Shown: positions 47,650 to 55,147 of the stretch, piece after piece
Layout: each line of letters opens with the position of its first letter
How positions within the stretch are numbered: the first letter of the stretch is position 1
From: a bacterium
GTDB taxonomy: Bacteria > Bacteroidota > Bacteroidia > Flavobacteriales > Schleiferiaceae
Length of the DNA: 64,000 nt
Assembly: GCA_016125155.1 (NCBI GenBank)
Contig: WGMI01000008.1
Location: 1 to 64,000 of the forward strand
Direction of reading: 5' to 3'
Translations under genes and position numbers: made by a program
The notes under the pieces: model-generated
Told to the model about the DNA's origin: nothing
The model's database searches: none
Seen by the model: the letters and a program-made list of their open reading frames with translations, nothing else

Positions 47650-50214
47650 TTGAGTACCGCTGCCGACACTCCATTGATGCGCCAATACCGAGCGCTGAAA
47701 CAACAGCATCCCGATGCGGTGTTGCTGTTTCGGGTCGGCGACTTCTACGAAACATTTGGCCAGGACGCCATTGAAGCTTCTTCCATTCTCGGAATCGTAT
47801 TGACCAAGCGCTCCAATGGAGCGGCGGCTTCGATTGAGTTGGCGGGCTTTCCCCACCACAGCCTCGACACCTATTTGCCCAAGCTCGTCAAAGCGGGGCG
47901 CAAAGTGGCCGTGTGCGAACAACTCGAAGATCCCAAACTGACCAAAAAGTTGGTTGAACGGGGTGTAACCGACGTGGTTTCTCCCGGAGTCAATCAACTC
48001 GAACCCCTGCTCGAAGGCGGAAAGAACAACTTTCTCGCGGCCTGCACCCTTGAACGAGGGTTTCAAGGACTGGCCCTACTCGATGTATCCACCGGCGATT
48101 TTTTCTATATCGACGGAGACGACGACGCCTTAAAGCGGATCGCAGACGCCTATGCACCTTCCGAATGGGTTGTACCCCGGGGAGGGAAGGGGGAGTTTAT
48201 CGAGCGGTTTGGGCCCGTGGCCTCCTTGACTGAATTGCCTGATTGGGCAGGCAGGCCGGAACAATCCAGACAGCTACTTCAGACCCATTTTGGCACCGAG
48301 ACCCTTAGAGGATTTGCCCCAGAGGGAGACACCCCTGGTCTGACCGCTGCGGGAATGGCGATTGCCTACGTGCGTTCCACCGGAAGAACCGAGCTCGAAC
48401 ACATCCATCGGCTCGAGCGCATTCCCGACGAAAAACGCATGTGGATTGACGGTTTTACCCTGAGGAATCTCGAAGTTTTTCAGGCCAACCACGCCGATGG
48501 ACTGAGTTTGAGTTCATCGGTCGACGCCTGTTGCAGCCCGATGGGGAAACGACTGCTCCGCCGCAGACTGGCCGCCCCTTTGCGCGATCAAACCGAGCTC
48601 GGTCAGCGGTTGGACGAGGTCGAAGGTTTGCGCGAGGCCGAAAAGCGATTTGCGCTCCGTGCGCTTCTTCAATCACTGCCCGATGTGGAACGCAGTTTGG
48701 GTCGTCTGGCCACAGGCCGCATCGCACCCCGTGAGCTTCGGGCTTTGGCCGAAGGACTTGCGCGCTCAGAACAGTTGTTTCAGACGGAGGCATGGACGTC
48801 TTGGGCATTGCAGTGGAAGCCTTTGGGTGCGGCGGTCATGACTGTACTCGAACAACTCGAAGATGAGCCCGGTCCCCAGGCGGGAAAAGGCAAAGTAATC
48901 CGTCGCGGGGTTTCGGAAGAACTCGATCGTTTGCGCACGCTTTCGGCCAATGTCAATCGGAAATTGGAGGATATCCAGGAACGTGAGGCGCGAGCCACCG
49001 GCATTGGCAGTTTAAAGGTTGCGTTCAATTCGGTATTCGGCTATTATCTCGAAGTGCGCAACACCCATCGCGATCGGGTTCCACAAGAATGGATTCGCAA
49101 GCAAACGCTCGTCAATGCCGAACGCTACATCACCCCCGAGCTCAAAGAGTTTGAAGCCCAGATTTTAGGAGCCGAAGAGCGCATCATGGCCCTTGAGATC
49201 CAGCTCTATCAAGAATTGATTGTTGGACTCAAGTCGGAAATTGTCCTCTGGGGTCACAATGTTCGGTTGCTGGCTCAATGGGATGTGGCTTCTTCTTGGG
49301 CAGAAATTGCGGGGATTCGAAAGTGGTGTCGACCCGAATGGAGTGAGTCGGGAAGTTTAGAGATTGTCAAAGGAAGACATCCCGTCATTGAAGCGGCATT
49401 GCCTCCGGGGGTACACTATGTTCCCAACGACGTACGTATGGATCCCGAGGGACGACAGATGTTGTTGGTTACAGGCCCCAATATGTCGGGTAAATCAGCT
49501 TTGCTCCGGCAGGTCGCCCTCATGGCCATTTTGGCTCAGACTGGTGGGTTTGTACCCGCCCAATCCGCCCTTTTGCCCCTTTTTGATCGGGTTTTTGTCC
49601 GGGTTGGCGCCTCAGACAATCTGTCGAAAGGCGAATCGACCTTTATGGTCGAGATGATCGAAACCGGAGGCATCCTCAACAATTTGCGCGGTCGATGTCT
49701 GGTGGTCTTGGACGAAATTGGCCGGGGCACCAGTACTTATGATGGTGTCTCGATAGCCTGGTCGATCGCCGAATTTTTACACGATCATCCCAATCGACCT
49801 TTGACGCTCTTTGCCACGCACTATCACGAGCTGAGCGATATGGAAGGCGCCTATCCGCGTATTCGCAACGTCAGCTTGTCGATTCGGGAAGAAGGAGAGC
49901 GCATTGTGTTTTTGCGCACCCTAGTCGACGGGGCCAGCGCCCGGAGCTTTGGCATTCATGTGGCGCGCATGGCGGGTTTGCCAGCCTTGGTGGTCCAGCG
50001 TTCGGCGGAACAACTTCGACACTTTGAGGGCGTGCACAAAGGGGCACCCGCCGCAACCCCTACTCAATTGAGCTTTTTTCAACTCGGCGACCCTTTGCTC
50101 GAGGAAATCCGCGAGACGTTGAGCGCGGTCGATCCGGAACATATGACCCCTATGGAGGCCTTGATCTTGGTTCAACAACTCAAAAGGAGAATGGGCAAAG
50201 TAGGATCAAAATAA
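47650..50214 (+). CDS. mutS: DNA mismatch repair protein MutS
   Basis: An 854-residue mismatch-recognition ATPase. Motifs: the mismatch-binding Phe-x-Glu in VGDFYETFG near residue 30, connector and core domains (FNSVFGYYLEVRNTHRD), Walker A TGPNMSGKSALLRQ near 608, and Walker B VVLDEIGRGTSTYDGVSIAW near 690. Start: TTG 47650 gives the N-terminus MSTAADTPLMRQY, which fits relatives starting some residues before TPLMxQY; the in-frame ATG at 47677 would cut this off. I therefore prefer the TTG. It ends 60 bases before tRNA-Gly. No mutL is in the window. Confidence 0.97.
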   Translation: MSTAADTPLMRQYRALKQQHPDAVLLFRVGDFYETFGQDAIEASSILGIVLTKRSNGAAASIELAGFPHHSLDTYLPKLVKAGRKVAVCEQLEDPKLTKKLVERGVTDVVSPGVNQLEPLLEGGKNNFLAACTLERGFQGLALLDVSTGDFFYIDGDDDALKRIADAYAPSEWVVPRGGKGEFIERFGPVASLTELPDWAGRPEQSRQLLQTHFGTETLRGFAPEGDTPGLTAAGMAIAYVRSTGRTELEHIHRLERIPDEKRMWIDGFTLRNLEVFQANHADGLSLSSSVDACCSPMGKRLLRRRLAAPLRDQTELGQRLDEVEGLREAEKRFALRALLQSLPDVERSLGRLATGRIAPRELRALAEGLARSEQLFQTEAWTSWALQWKPLGAAVMTVLEQLEDEPGPQAGKGKVIRRGVSEELDRLRTLSANVNRKLEDIQEREARATGIGSLKVAFNSVFGYYLEVRNTHRDRVPQEWIRKQTLVNAERYITPELKEFEAQILGAEERIMALEIQLYQELIVGLKSEIVLWGHNVRLLAQWDVASSWAEIAGIRKWCRPEWSESGSLEIVKGRHPVIEAALPPGVHYVPNDVRMDPEGRQMLLVTGPNMSGKSALLRQVALMAILAQTGGFVPAQSALLPLFDRVFVRVGASDNLSKGESTFMVEMIETGGILNNLRGRCLVVLDEIGRGTSTYDGVSIAWSIAEFLHDHPNRPLTLFATHYHELSDMEGAYPRIRNVSLSIREEGERIVFLRTLVDGASARSFGIHVARMAGLPALVVQRSAEQLRHFEGVHKGAPAATPTQLSFFQLGDPLLEEIRETLSAVDPEHMTPMEALILVQQLKRRMGKVGSK

Positions 50215-50223
50215 AAAATCTGC

Positions 50224-50254
50224 TTTGCACACCTGCGGAAAGCGTCTATCTTTG
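50224..50254 (+). promoter_or_regulatory. Consensus promoter of the tRNA-Gly gene
   Basis: TTTG at 50224-50227, a 19-base spacer and TATCTTTG at 50247-50254. This matches the Bacteroidota TTTG/TTG-N19-TAnnTTTG promoter exactly. The tRNA begins 20 bases after the box. Confidence 0.88.
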
Positions 50255-50273
50255 CGCTCCCGTTTTTAACGAC

Positions 50274-50349
<76 letters not shown>

Positions 50350-50356
50350 CACCCAC

Positions 50357-50383
50357 AACCCCCGCTCTTGTCGGGGGTTTTTT
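50357..50383 (+). terminator. Intrinsic terminator after tRNA-Gly
   Basis: An 8-bp stem AACCCCCG/CGGGGGTT (50357-50364, 50372-50379), 7-nt loop and a run of six T to 50383, starting 8 bases after the CCA. Confidence 0.9.
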
Positions 50384-50434
50384 CATGGGGGGTTTTTGTA
50401 GACCTTGGCGGCTCCGATGAAGGGTGTACTCGAG

Positions 50435-50520
50435 GTCCGAGTGGTGAAACAGGTAGACACGAGGGACTTAAAATCCCTTGACCCGCAAGGGTCGTGCGGG
50501 TTCGATTCCCGCCTCGGGCA
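50435..50520 (+). tRNA. tRNA-Leu (anticodon UAA)
   Basis: Acceptor GTCCGAG (50435-50441) pairs with CTCGGGC (50513-50519), with one T-G wobble. The anticodon stem AGGGA/TCCCT encloses CTTAAAA, giving TAA. A long variable arm (TTGACCCGCAAGGGTCGT) marks the class II tRNA-Leu. The T-arm has GGTTCGATTCC. The discriminator is A and CCA is not encoded (the next bases are CAA), unlike tRNA-Gly. It is separated from tRNA-Gly by a terminator, so it may need its own promoter, which I do not see clearly. Confidence 0.95.
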
Positions 50521-50564
50521 CAAATCCATTGGACTGGTACCGAACCCCCGACTGCAGAAGCCAT

Positions 50565-51272
50565 TTAGTGCAAAGGCACTTCGATGGCAATGACATCGAG
50601 GGCGGTCTGGGCGTTGATCGAGAAGCCGGGGGTTTCGAATATGCCTATCGCATCGCGGGTGTTGAGCAGTTGTTCTCCGATCGCCGCGGTTCCATCGACC
50701 ACCATGGCATATACCCCGCGTTCGGCATGTTCCAAAGTGTAGTCGGCCGTTTGTCCGGGCTCGAGTTGAATGCGGCGAATCCGGGCCTGCTGATGGATTT
50801 CAAGCCCCGTCGTGTGCCCCATGGGTCCGGCCAGTTCGGTCCAAATGCCCGCAGCCTCCATTGGAATGGCCCTTTGGTCGTAGCGCGGACTGTGGCCTTG
50901 TTGGTCGGGAAAAATCCATATTTGAAACAACCGCAGCGGTGTACGGGGATCTGGATTGATTTCGCTGTGCTCAATTCCGGTTCCGGCCGACATCACTTGA
51001 ACCTCTCCGGCGCGGATTTCGCCTTCGCTCCCGAGGTTGTCGCGGTGCCGAAGCCGTCCTTCGAGCGTAATGGTAATGATTTCCATGTCGTTGTGTGGGT
51101 GCTTAGAGAAGCCGGTTCCCGGGGCCACCCAGTCATCGTTCCACACCCTCAAAGCGCCAAATTGAATCCGGCCGGGGTCAAACCAAGAACCAAAGCTGAA
51201 ACTGTGCTGGGCTTTGAGCCAACCGTAGTCGGCTCCGCCCCGGGTATGCGCTGGGTGGAACAGAGTTTTCAT
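50565..51272 (-). CDS. Pirin-family protein (YhhW-like)
   Basis: A 235-residue bicupin from ATG 51272; the longer frame upstream enters the promoter region and is not supported. Pirins bind a metal in the N-terminal cupin: His residues in SKHPHNDMEIITITLEG and GTGIEHSE are visible. The start, MKTLFHPAHTRGGADYGWLK and SFSFGSWFDP, is characteristic. Members include quercetin 2,3-dioxygenases and redox-linked regulators; the physiological role is uncertain. It is divergent from the YifB gene with 70 bases between, and carries a -7 box 16 bases before its ATG. Confidence 0.93.
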   Translation of the reverse strand: MKTLFHPAHTRGGADYGWLKAQHSFSFGSWFDPGRIQFGALRVWNDDWVAPGTGFSKHPHNDMEIITITLEGRLRHRDNLGSEGEIRAGEVQVMSAGTGIEHSEINPDPRTPLRLFQIWIFPDQQGHSPRYDQRAIPMEAAGIWTELAGPMGHTTGLEIHQQARIRRIQLEPGQTADYTLEHAERGVYAMVVDGTAAIGEQLLNTRDAIGIFETPGFSINAQTALDVIAIEVPLH

Positions 51273-51287
51273 GGGAATTTGTTTATT

Positions 51288-51295
51288 CAAAGTTA
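51288..51295 (-). promoter_or_regulatory. -7 box of the pirin gene (TAACTTTG)
   Basis: Perfect TAnnTTTG on the minus strand, 16 bases before the ATG. No good -33 TTG upstream. Confidence 0.5.
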
Positions 51296-51330
51296 TAACA
51301 TTAATATGCGCTATAAATACAGAATATTCA

Positions 51331-51338
51331 TACATTTG
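51331..51338 (+). promoter_or_regulatory. -7 box at the YifB start (TACATTTG)
   Basis: Perfect TAnnTTTG, but only 4 bases before ATG 51343. A transcript from it would begin at or just before the ATG. Confidence 0.45.
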
Positions 51339-51342
51339 AACC

Positions 51343-52881
51343 ATGTATTGTACATTGAACAGCGGGACCGTAATGGGCATAGACGCCCATGCCGTTCAGG
51401 TGGAAGTGCATTTGAAGCGCGGGATTAAGTTCTTCTTGGTCGGGTTGCCGGACAGCGCGATCAAAGAGGCTCAACACCGCGTCTACAGCGCCATATTGAC
51501 TTCTGAGTACTTGTTTCCGGGCAAGCGAATCACCGTCAATTTGGCCCCGGCCGATGTGCGCAAAGAAGGTTCGGGATTCGACTTGCCGATCGCCATCGGC
51601 ATTTTGTTGGCCTCAGGCCAGTGCGATTCGGAGAAGGTAAAGGACTACCTTTTTTCAGGAGAGTTGAGTTTGGACGGCTCACTCAATCCCGTCCGGGGGG
51701 CTTTGCCCTTGGCGCTGCTGGCCAAAAGTCGGGGGCTCAAAGGGGTGGTTCTTCCCCGGGCCAACGCAGCTGAAGCCCGACTGGTTGAGGGTTTAGAGGT
51801 GTTTCCGGCCGATTCGCTCAGGCAGGTGGTGGATTGGCTGGGTGGGGTTGAGCCCGTTCTAGACGTTGTTGTAGAGACAGAATGGCTCAAACCCCCGGAC
51901 GAAGTTTGGGTGGAGCCCGACGATTTGAGCGACGTCAAAGGACAGCAAGCCGCCAAGCGCGCCCTCGAAATTGCTGCGGCAGGAGGACACAATCTCTTGC
52001 TGATCGGCCCCCCAGGGGCGGGAAAAACCATGTTGGCGCGCCGATTGCCCGGCATTTTGCCCCCCATGCGGTTTGAAGAGGCCATCGAAACTACCCGCAT
52101 CCACTCGGTGACCCGCAAGGGGCTCAGCCTCGATGCCTTTCGGGGCAAACGGCCTTTCCGCGCTCCCCACCACAGTATTTCTGACGTGGCCTTGGTAGGG
52201 GGGGGCAGTCATCCGCAGCCCGGAGAGATTTCTTTGGCGCACAACGGGGTGCTGTTTCTCGACGAATTGCCGGAGTTCAAGCGGGCGGCGCTCGAGGTGT
52301 TGCGCCAGCCGATGGAAGAGCGCAAAGTGACCATTTCCCGGGCGCAGTCGATTGTAGAGTTTCCCTCGGGATTTATGTTGGTGGCATCGATGAATCCCTG
52401 TCCTTGCGGATTTCACAACCACCCTACGCGCTCTTGTGTTTGCCCTCCCGGGGCGGTGCAGAAGTACCTCAACCGCATCAGCGGACCCTTGCTCGATCGG
52501 ATCGATTTGCACATCGAAGTGGCCCCGGTGGCCCATGCGGAGTTGCACGGGGCTCCGGCAGAGCCCTCTTCTTCCGTTCGGGCCCGGGTATGCGCGGCCC
52601 GAGGCATTCAGGAACGGCGGTTTGCCCATTTCCCGGGGATTTATTCCAACGCCCAGATGAACAGTGCATTAATGGTTCAGCATTGCCGTCTCGATGCCGA
52701 TAAAAAAAGCCTGTTGTCCAAAGCCATCGAAAAGCTTCGGCTCAGCGCCCGGGCCCACGACCGCATTTTAAAGGTAGCCCGGACCATCGCCGACCTCGAC
52801 GCAGCGGAAGAGATCGGAATGCACCATTTGGCCGAAGCCATTCAATACCGCAGCCTCGATCGGGAAGACTGGGCCGCGTAA
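51343..52881 (+). CDS. YifB/ComM-family Mg-chelatase-like AAA+ ATPase
   Basis: A 512-residue protein. ComM relatives are helicases that help integrate donor DNA during natural transformation; in non-competent bacteria the role is less clear. Order: N-terminal ChlI-like domain (GIDAHAVQVEVHLKRGIKFF, LVGLPDSAIKEAQHRVYSAI, GSGFDLPIAIGILLASGQ), AAA+ core with Walker A GPPGAGKTMLARRLPG near residue 223 and Walker B VLFLDELPEFKRAALEVLRQ near 303, the zinc-ribbon-like stretch MNPCPCGFHNHPTRSCVCPP, and the C-terminal Mg-chelatase domain. Starts at ATG 51343; an ATG at 51373 (MGIDAHAVQ) would remove ten residues. Length fits. Confidence 0.93.
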   Translation: MYCTLNSGTVMGIDAHAVQVEVHLKRGIKFFLVGLPDSAIKEAQHRVYSAILTSEYLFPGKRITVNLAPADVRKEGSGFDLPIAIGILLASGQCDSEKVKDYLFSGELSLDGSLNPVRGALPLALLAKSRGLKGVVLPRANAAEARLVEGLEVFPADSLRQVVDWLGGVEPVLDVVVETEWLKPPDEVWVEPDDLSDVKGQQAAKRALEIAAAGGHNLLLIGPPGAGKTMLARRLPGILPPMRFEEAIETTRIHSVTRKGLSLDAFRGKRPFRAPHHSISDVALVGGGSHPQPGEISLAHNGVLFLDELPEFKRAALEVLRQPMEERKVTISRAQSIVEFPSGFMLVASMNPCPCGFHNHPTRSCVCPPGAVQKYLNRISGPLLDRIDLHIEVAPVAHAELHGAPAEPSSSVRARVCAARGIQERRFAHFPGIYSNAQMNSALMVQHCRLDADKKSLLSKAIEKLRLSARAHDRILKVARTIADLDAAEEIGMHHLAEAIQYRSLDREDWAA

Positions 52882-52921
52882 GGCCATCGATTTTCGGTGG
52901 TTCAAAGCTTAGGTTTGTGCA

Positions 52922-54013
52922 ATGTCCGTCGACGTTTTGTACACCCACCGCCAAGACGCGTTTACCCATCTTGGGGGAGACAGCCTGCATGCTTTGGAAT
53001 GCCTTCGTCTGATGAACGAACGGGGGTTTCGGGCCGTGGGGGCATGGGAGGAACTGCCGAAGGATTTTCATCCCCGGCTCATTCACCATTTTAATGTTTC
53101 CAGACCCGATCAGGCGGTGGCCGCTCTCGGTCGCTTTCCTCAAGCACGGTTGATCCTCCACGCGCTCTATGTCGATTATGCCTCCACCGAACGCCGAGCC
53201 AGGGGGGGGCGGGCGCTTCTGCAAAATGCGTTGGGTTCCGATGGGATGGAATACGCCAAAACCTGGGGTCGTTGGCTCAAAGGGCAGCGTCCGTTTCCGG
53301 GCGTGCGCTATGCCCTGAGCGGACATCGAAGAACCGTGCTCGGATTGCTCAAAAAGGCTGCAAGGGTCGTATTCGCTACGGAAGATGAACGTTCCAGGCT
53401 GTTTGAGGATTATCAAATCCAAGCCCCGGCTTCAATTGTCCCCCCCCCGTCTCGGTTTCCACCTCTGAAACTGGAGCGCACAGGCCGCGTTGTTTTGTGC
53501 GCTGCCCGTTTGGAGCCGCTCAAAAATCAGTTGAATTTGATTCGGGCCGTGCGCAACACGACTTTCGAATTGGTCTTGGCCGGAGCCCCGGCACCCCAGC
53601 ACGCAGCTTATGAGCGATTGTGTCGGGCAGAAGCGGGACCGAATGTGCGTTTTACCGGTTCCTTGGGGCCCGAGGCGCTGTGGGCGGAATACGCCCGGGC
53701 CCGTATCCACGCATTGCCGAGTCACTTTGAAACCACTGGATTGAGTACGGTCGAGGCCATGGGAGCGGGTCTGGGAACGGTAGTCGGGGCTGGAGGCGGG
53801 GTCAGGGAGTTGTTTTCTGACCGATCGGAGATTGGCCATCCCGATCAACCCGACGACATTGCCCAGGCGCTGGAGCGTGCTTGTGCACACACGCAGGAGC
53901 AGAGAAGCGAAAACGCGCATTGGGCGCGGACCTACTTTGGGGCCGAAACCGTCGGATCTGCCCTCGAGCAGGTGTATCGCTCTGTTCTGGTTCCCAACGC
54001 CCCCCGCGCATGA
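52922..54013 (+). CDS. Glycosyltransferase family 4-like
   Basis: A 363-residue sugar transferase, probably of the GT-B fold. The N-terminal half contains FTHLGGDSLHALECLRLMN and IHHFNVSRPDQ. The C-terminal half has the retaining GT4 pattern: RVVLCAARLEPLKNQLNLIR, then SHFETTGLSTVEAMGAG, holding the E-x7-E pair. Donor and acceptor are unknown. The gene overlaps the next glycosyltransferase by 4 bases (ATGA), so the two likely serve the same glycan, surface polysaccharide or glycoprotein. It lies 40 bases after yifB. Confidence 0.88.
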   Translation: MSVDVLYTHRQDAFTHLGGDSLHALECLRLMNERGFRAVGAWEELPKDFHPRLIHHFNVSRPDQAVAALGRFPQARLILHALYVDYASTERRARGGRALLQNALGSDGMEYAKTWGRWLKGQRPFPGVRYALSGHRRTVLGLLKKAARVVFATEDERSRLFEDYQIQAPASIVPPPSRFPPLKLERTGRVVLCAARLEPLKNQLNLIRAVRNTTFELVLAGAPAPQHAAYERLCRAEAGPNVRFTGSLGPEALWAEYARARIHALPSHFETTGLSTVEAMGAGLGTVVGAGGGVRELFSDRSEIGHPDQPDDIAQALERACAHTQEQRSENAHWARTYFGAETVGSALEQVYRSVLVPNAPRA

Positions 54014-55098
54014 AGCCCTTGTCCATCGCCATCGTTGGAACCCGGGGCATTCCCAATCGGTACGGGGGCTTTGAAGAATGCGCCGAGCAGCTCTCGGTGC
54101 GTTGGGCGGCACAGGGAATTCGGGTCCGGGTCTATCACCCGCATCACCATCCCGTGGTCGATCCGGTGTGGAAAGGGGTAGAGCGGGTCGCTCGCTGGGA
54201 TCCAAGGCGGTGGGGCAGCCTTTCGCAGTTCGTCTACGATGCGCTGTGCATCCTTCACCTCCGTCACCACCCGGTCGACGCCATGCTACAACTCGGGTAT
54301 ACTTCGAGCGGGGTGTGGCAAGTGTTGATGCCTCGAAATGCACGACTGGCGACCAATGTGGACGGGCTCGAGTGGATTCGGCCCAAGTATGCGGCCCCGG
54401 TTCGGGCCTTTTTGAAGTGGTCTGAAAAGCAGGTCGTGAAGCGGAGTGACGTCTTGATTGCCGACGCCCCAGAAATAGCCCGTTTGCTGAAGCAGCATTG
54501 GGGGGCTCCATCGCTGTGCATTCCCTATGGAGTTCAATTGGAACAACCCGAGTCAAAGGCCGCCTTGCAACAGTATGGGCTAACCCCCAAGGGCTATGAT
54601 CTCGTCTTGGCGCGCATTGAACCCGAGAACCAAATCGAACTCATCGTTCGGGCGCACCAAAAGAGCGGTTCCAAAATCCCGCTGATTGTGGTTGGTGGTT
54701 TGAACCACGGCTATGCCCGTCGATTGGCGAAGGACTGCGGAAGCGAAACCGTTCGGTTTGTTGGCGGTTGTTACGAAAAGCCGATCGTTGAAACCTTGAG
54801 AAGACAATGTCGATGGTATATCCACGGTCATTCGGTGGGGGGGACCAATCCCTCCCTGCTCGAGGCCATGGCTTCGGGCTGTGCGATTTTGGCGCACCGT
54901 AATCCATTTAACGAGTGGGTTTTGGGTGACTTTGGTCATTATTTTGAGAGTATTGATGCATTGAGCAGTGCCTTGGCGGCCCATCCTCTAGCAGTCGGCA
55001 ATTTGGAAAGGCACCGCTCTCGGCTGGAATGCGAATTTGACTGGGATCGAATCGCGCAAGACTACCTTGACATTTTGACGGGAAAAGGAGCACCCTAA
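54010..55098 (+). CDS. DUF1972-domain glycosyltransferase (rhamnosyltransferase-like)
   Basis: A 362-residue GT-B enzyme from ATG 54010, overlapping the previous gene's stop; the longer frame is an artefact of that gene. The N-terminus IAIVGTRGIPNRYGGFEE is the hallmark of DUF1972, found in rhamnosyl- and other sugar transferases of S-layer, O-antigen and capsule synthesis. The C-terminal half has YDLVLARIEPENQIELIVRA and HSVGGTNPSLLEAMASGC, the GT4-type nucleotide-sugar site. Sugar specificity unknown. Paired with the preceding GT4 gene. Confidence 0.9.
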   Translation: MKPLSIAIVGTRGIPNRYGGFEECAEQLSVRWAAQGIRVRVYHPHHHPVVDPVWKGVERVARWDPRRWGSLSQFVYDALCILHLRHHPVDAMLQLGYTSSGVWQVLMPRNARLATNVDGLEWIRPKYAAPVRAFLKWSEKQVVKRSDVLIADAPEIARLLKQHWGAPSLCIPYGVQLEQPESKAALQQYGLTPKGYDLVLARIEPENQIELIVRAHQKSGSKIPLIVVGGLNHGYARRLAKDCGSETVRFVGGCYEKPIVETLRRQCRWYIHGHSVGGTNPSLLEAMASGCAILAHRNPFNEWVLGDFGHYFESIDALSSALAAHPLAVGNLERHRSRLECEFDWDRIAQDYLDILTGKGAP

Positions 55099-55113
55099 GG
55101 CCGTGGGCTGCCG

Positions 55114-55121
55114 TATATTCG
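55114..55121 (+). promoter_or_regulatory. Possible -7 box before the PpiD-like gene (TATATTCG)
   Basis: One mismatch from TAnnTTTG, 26 bases before the ATG, in the 49-base gap after the glycosyltransferases. No clear -33 element. Confidence 0.3.
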
Positions 55122-55147
55122 CCACCCGTTGAACGAACCTCTCTGAA

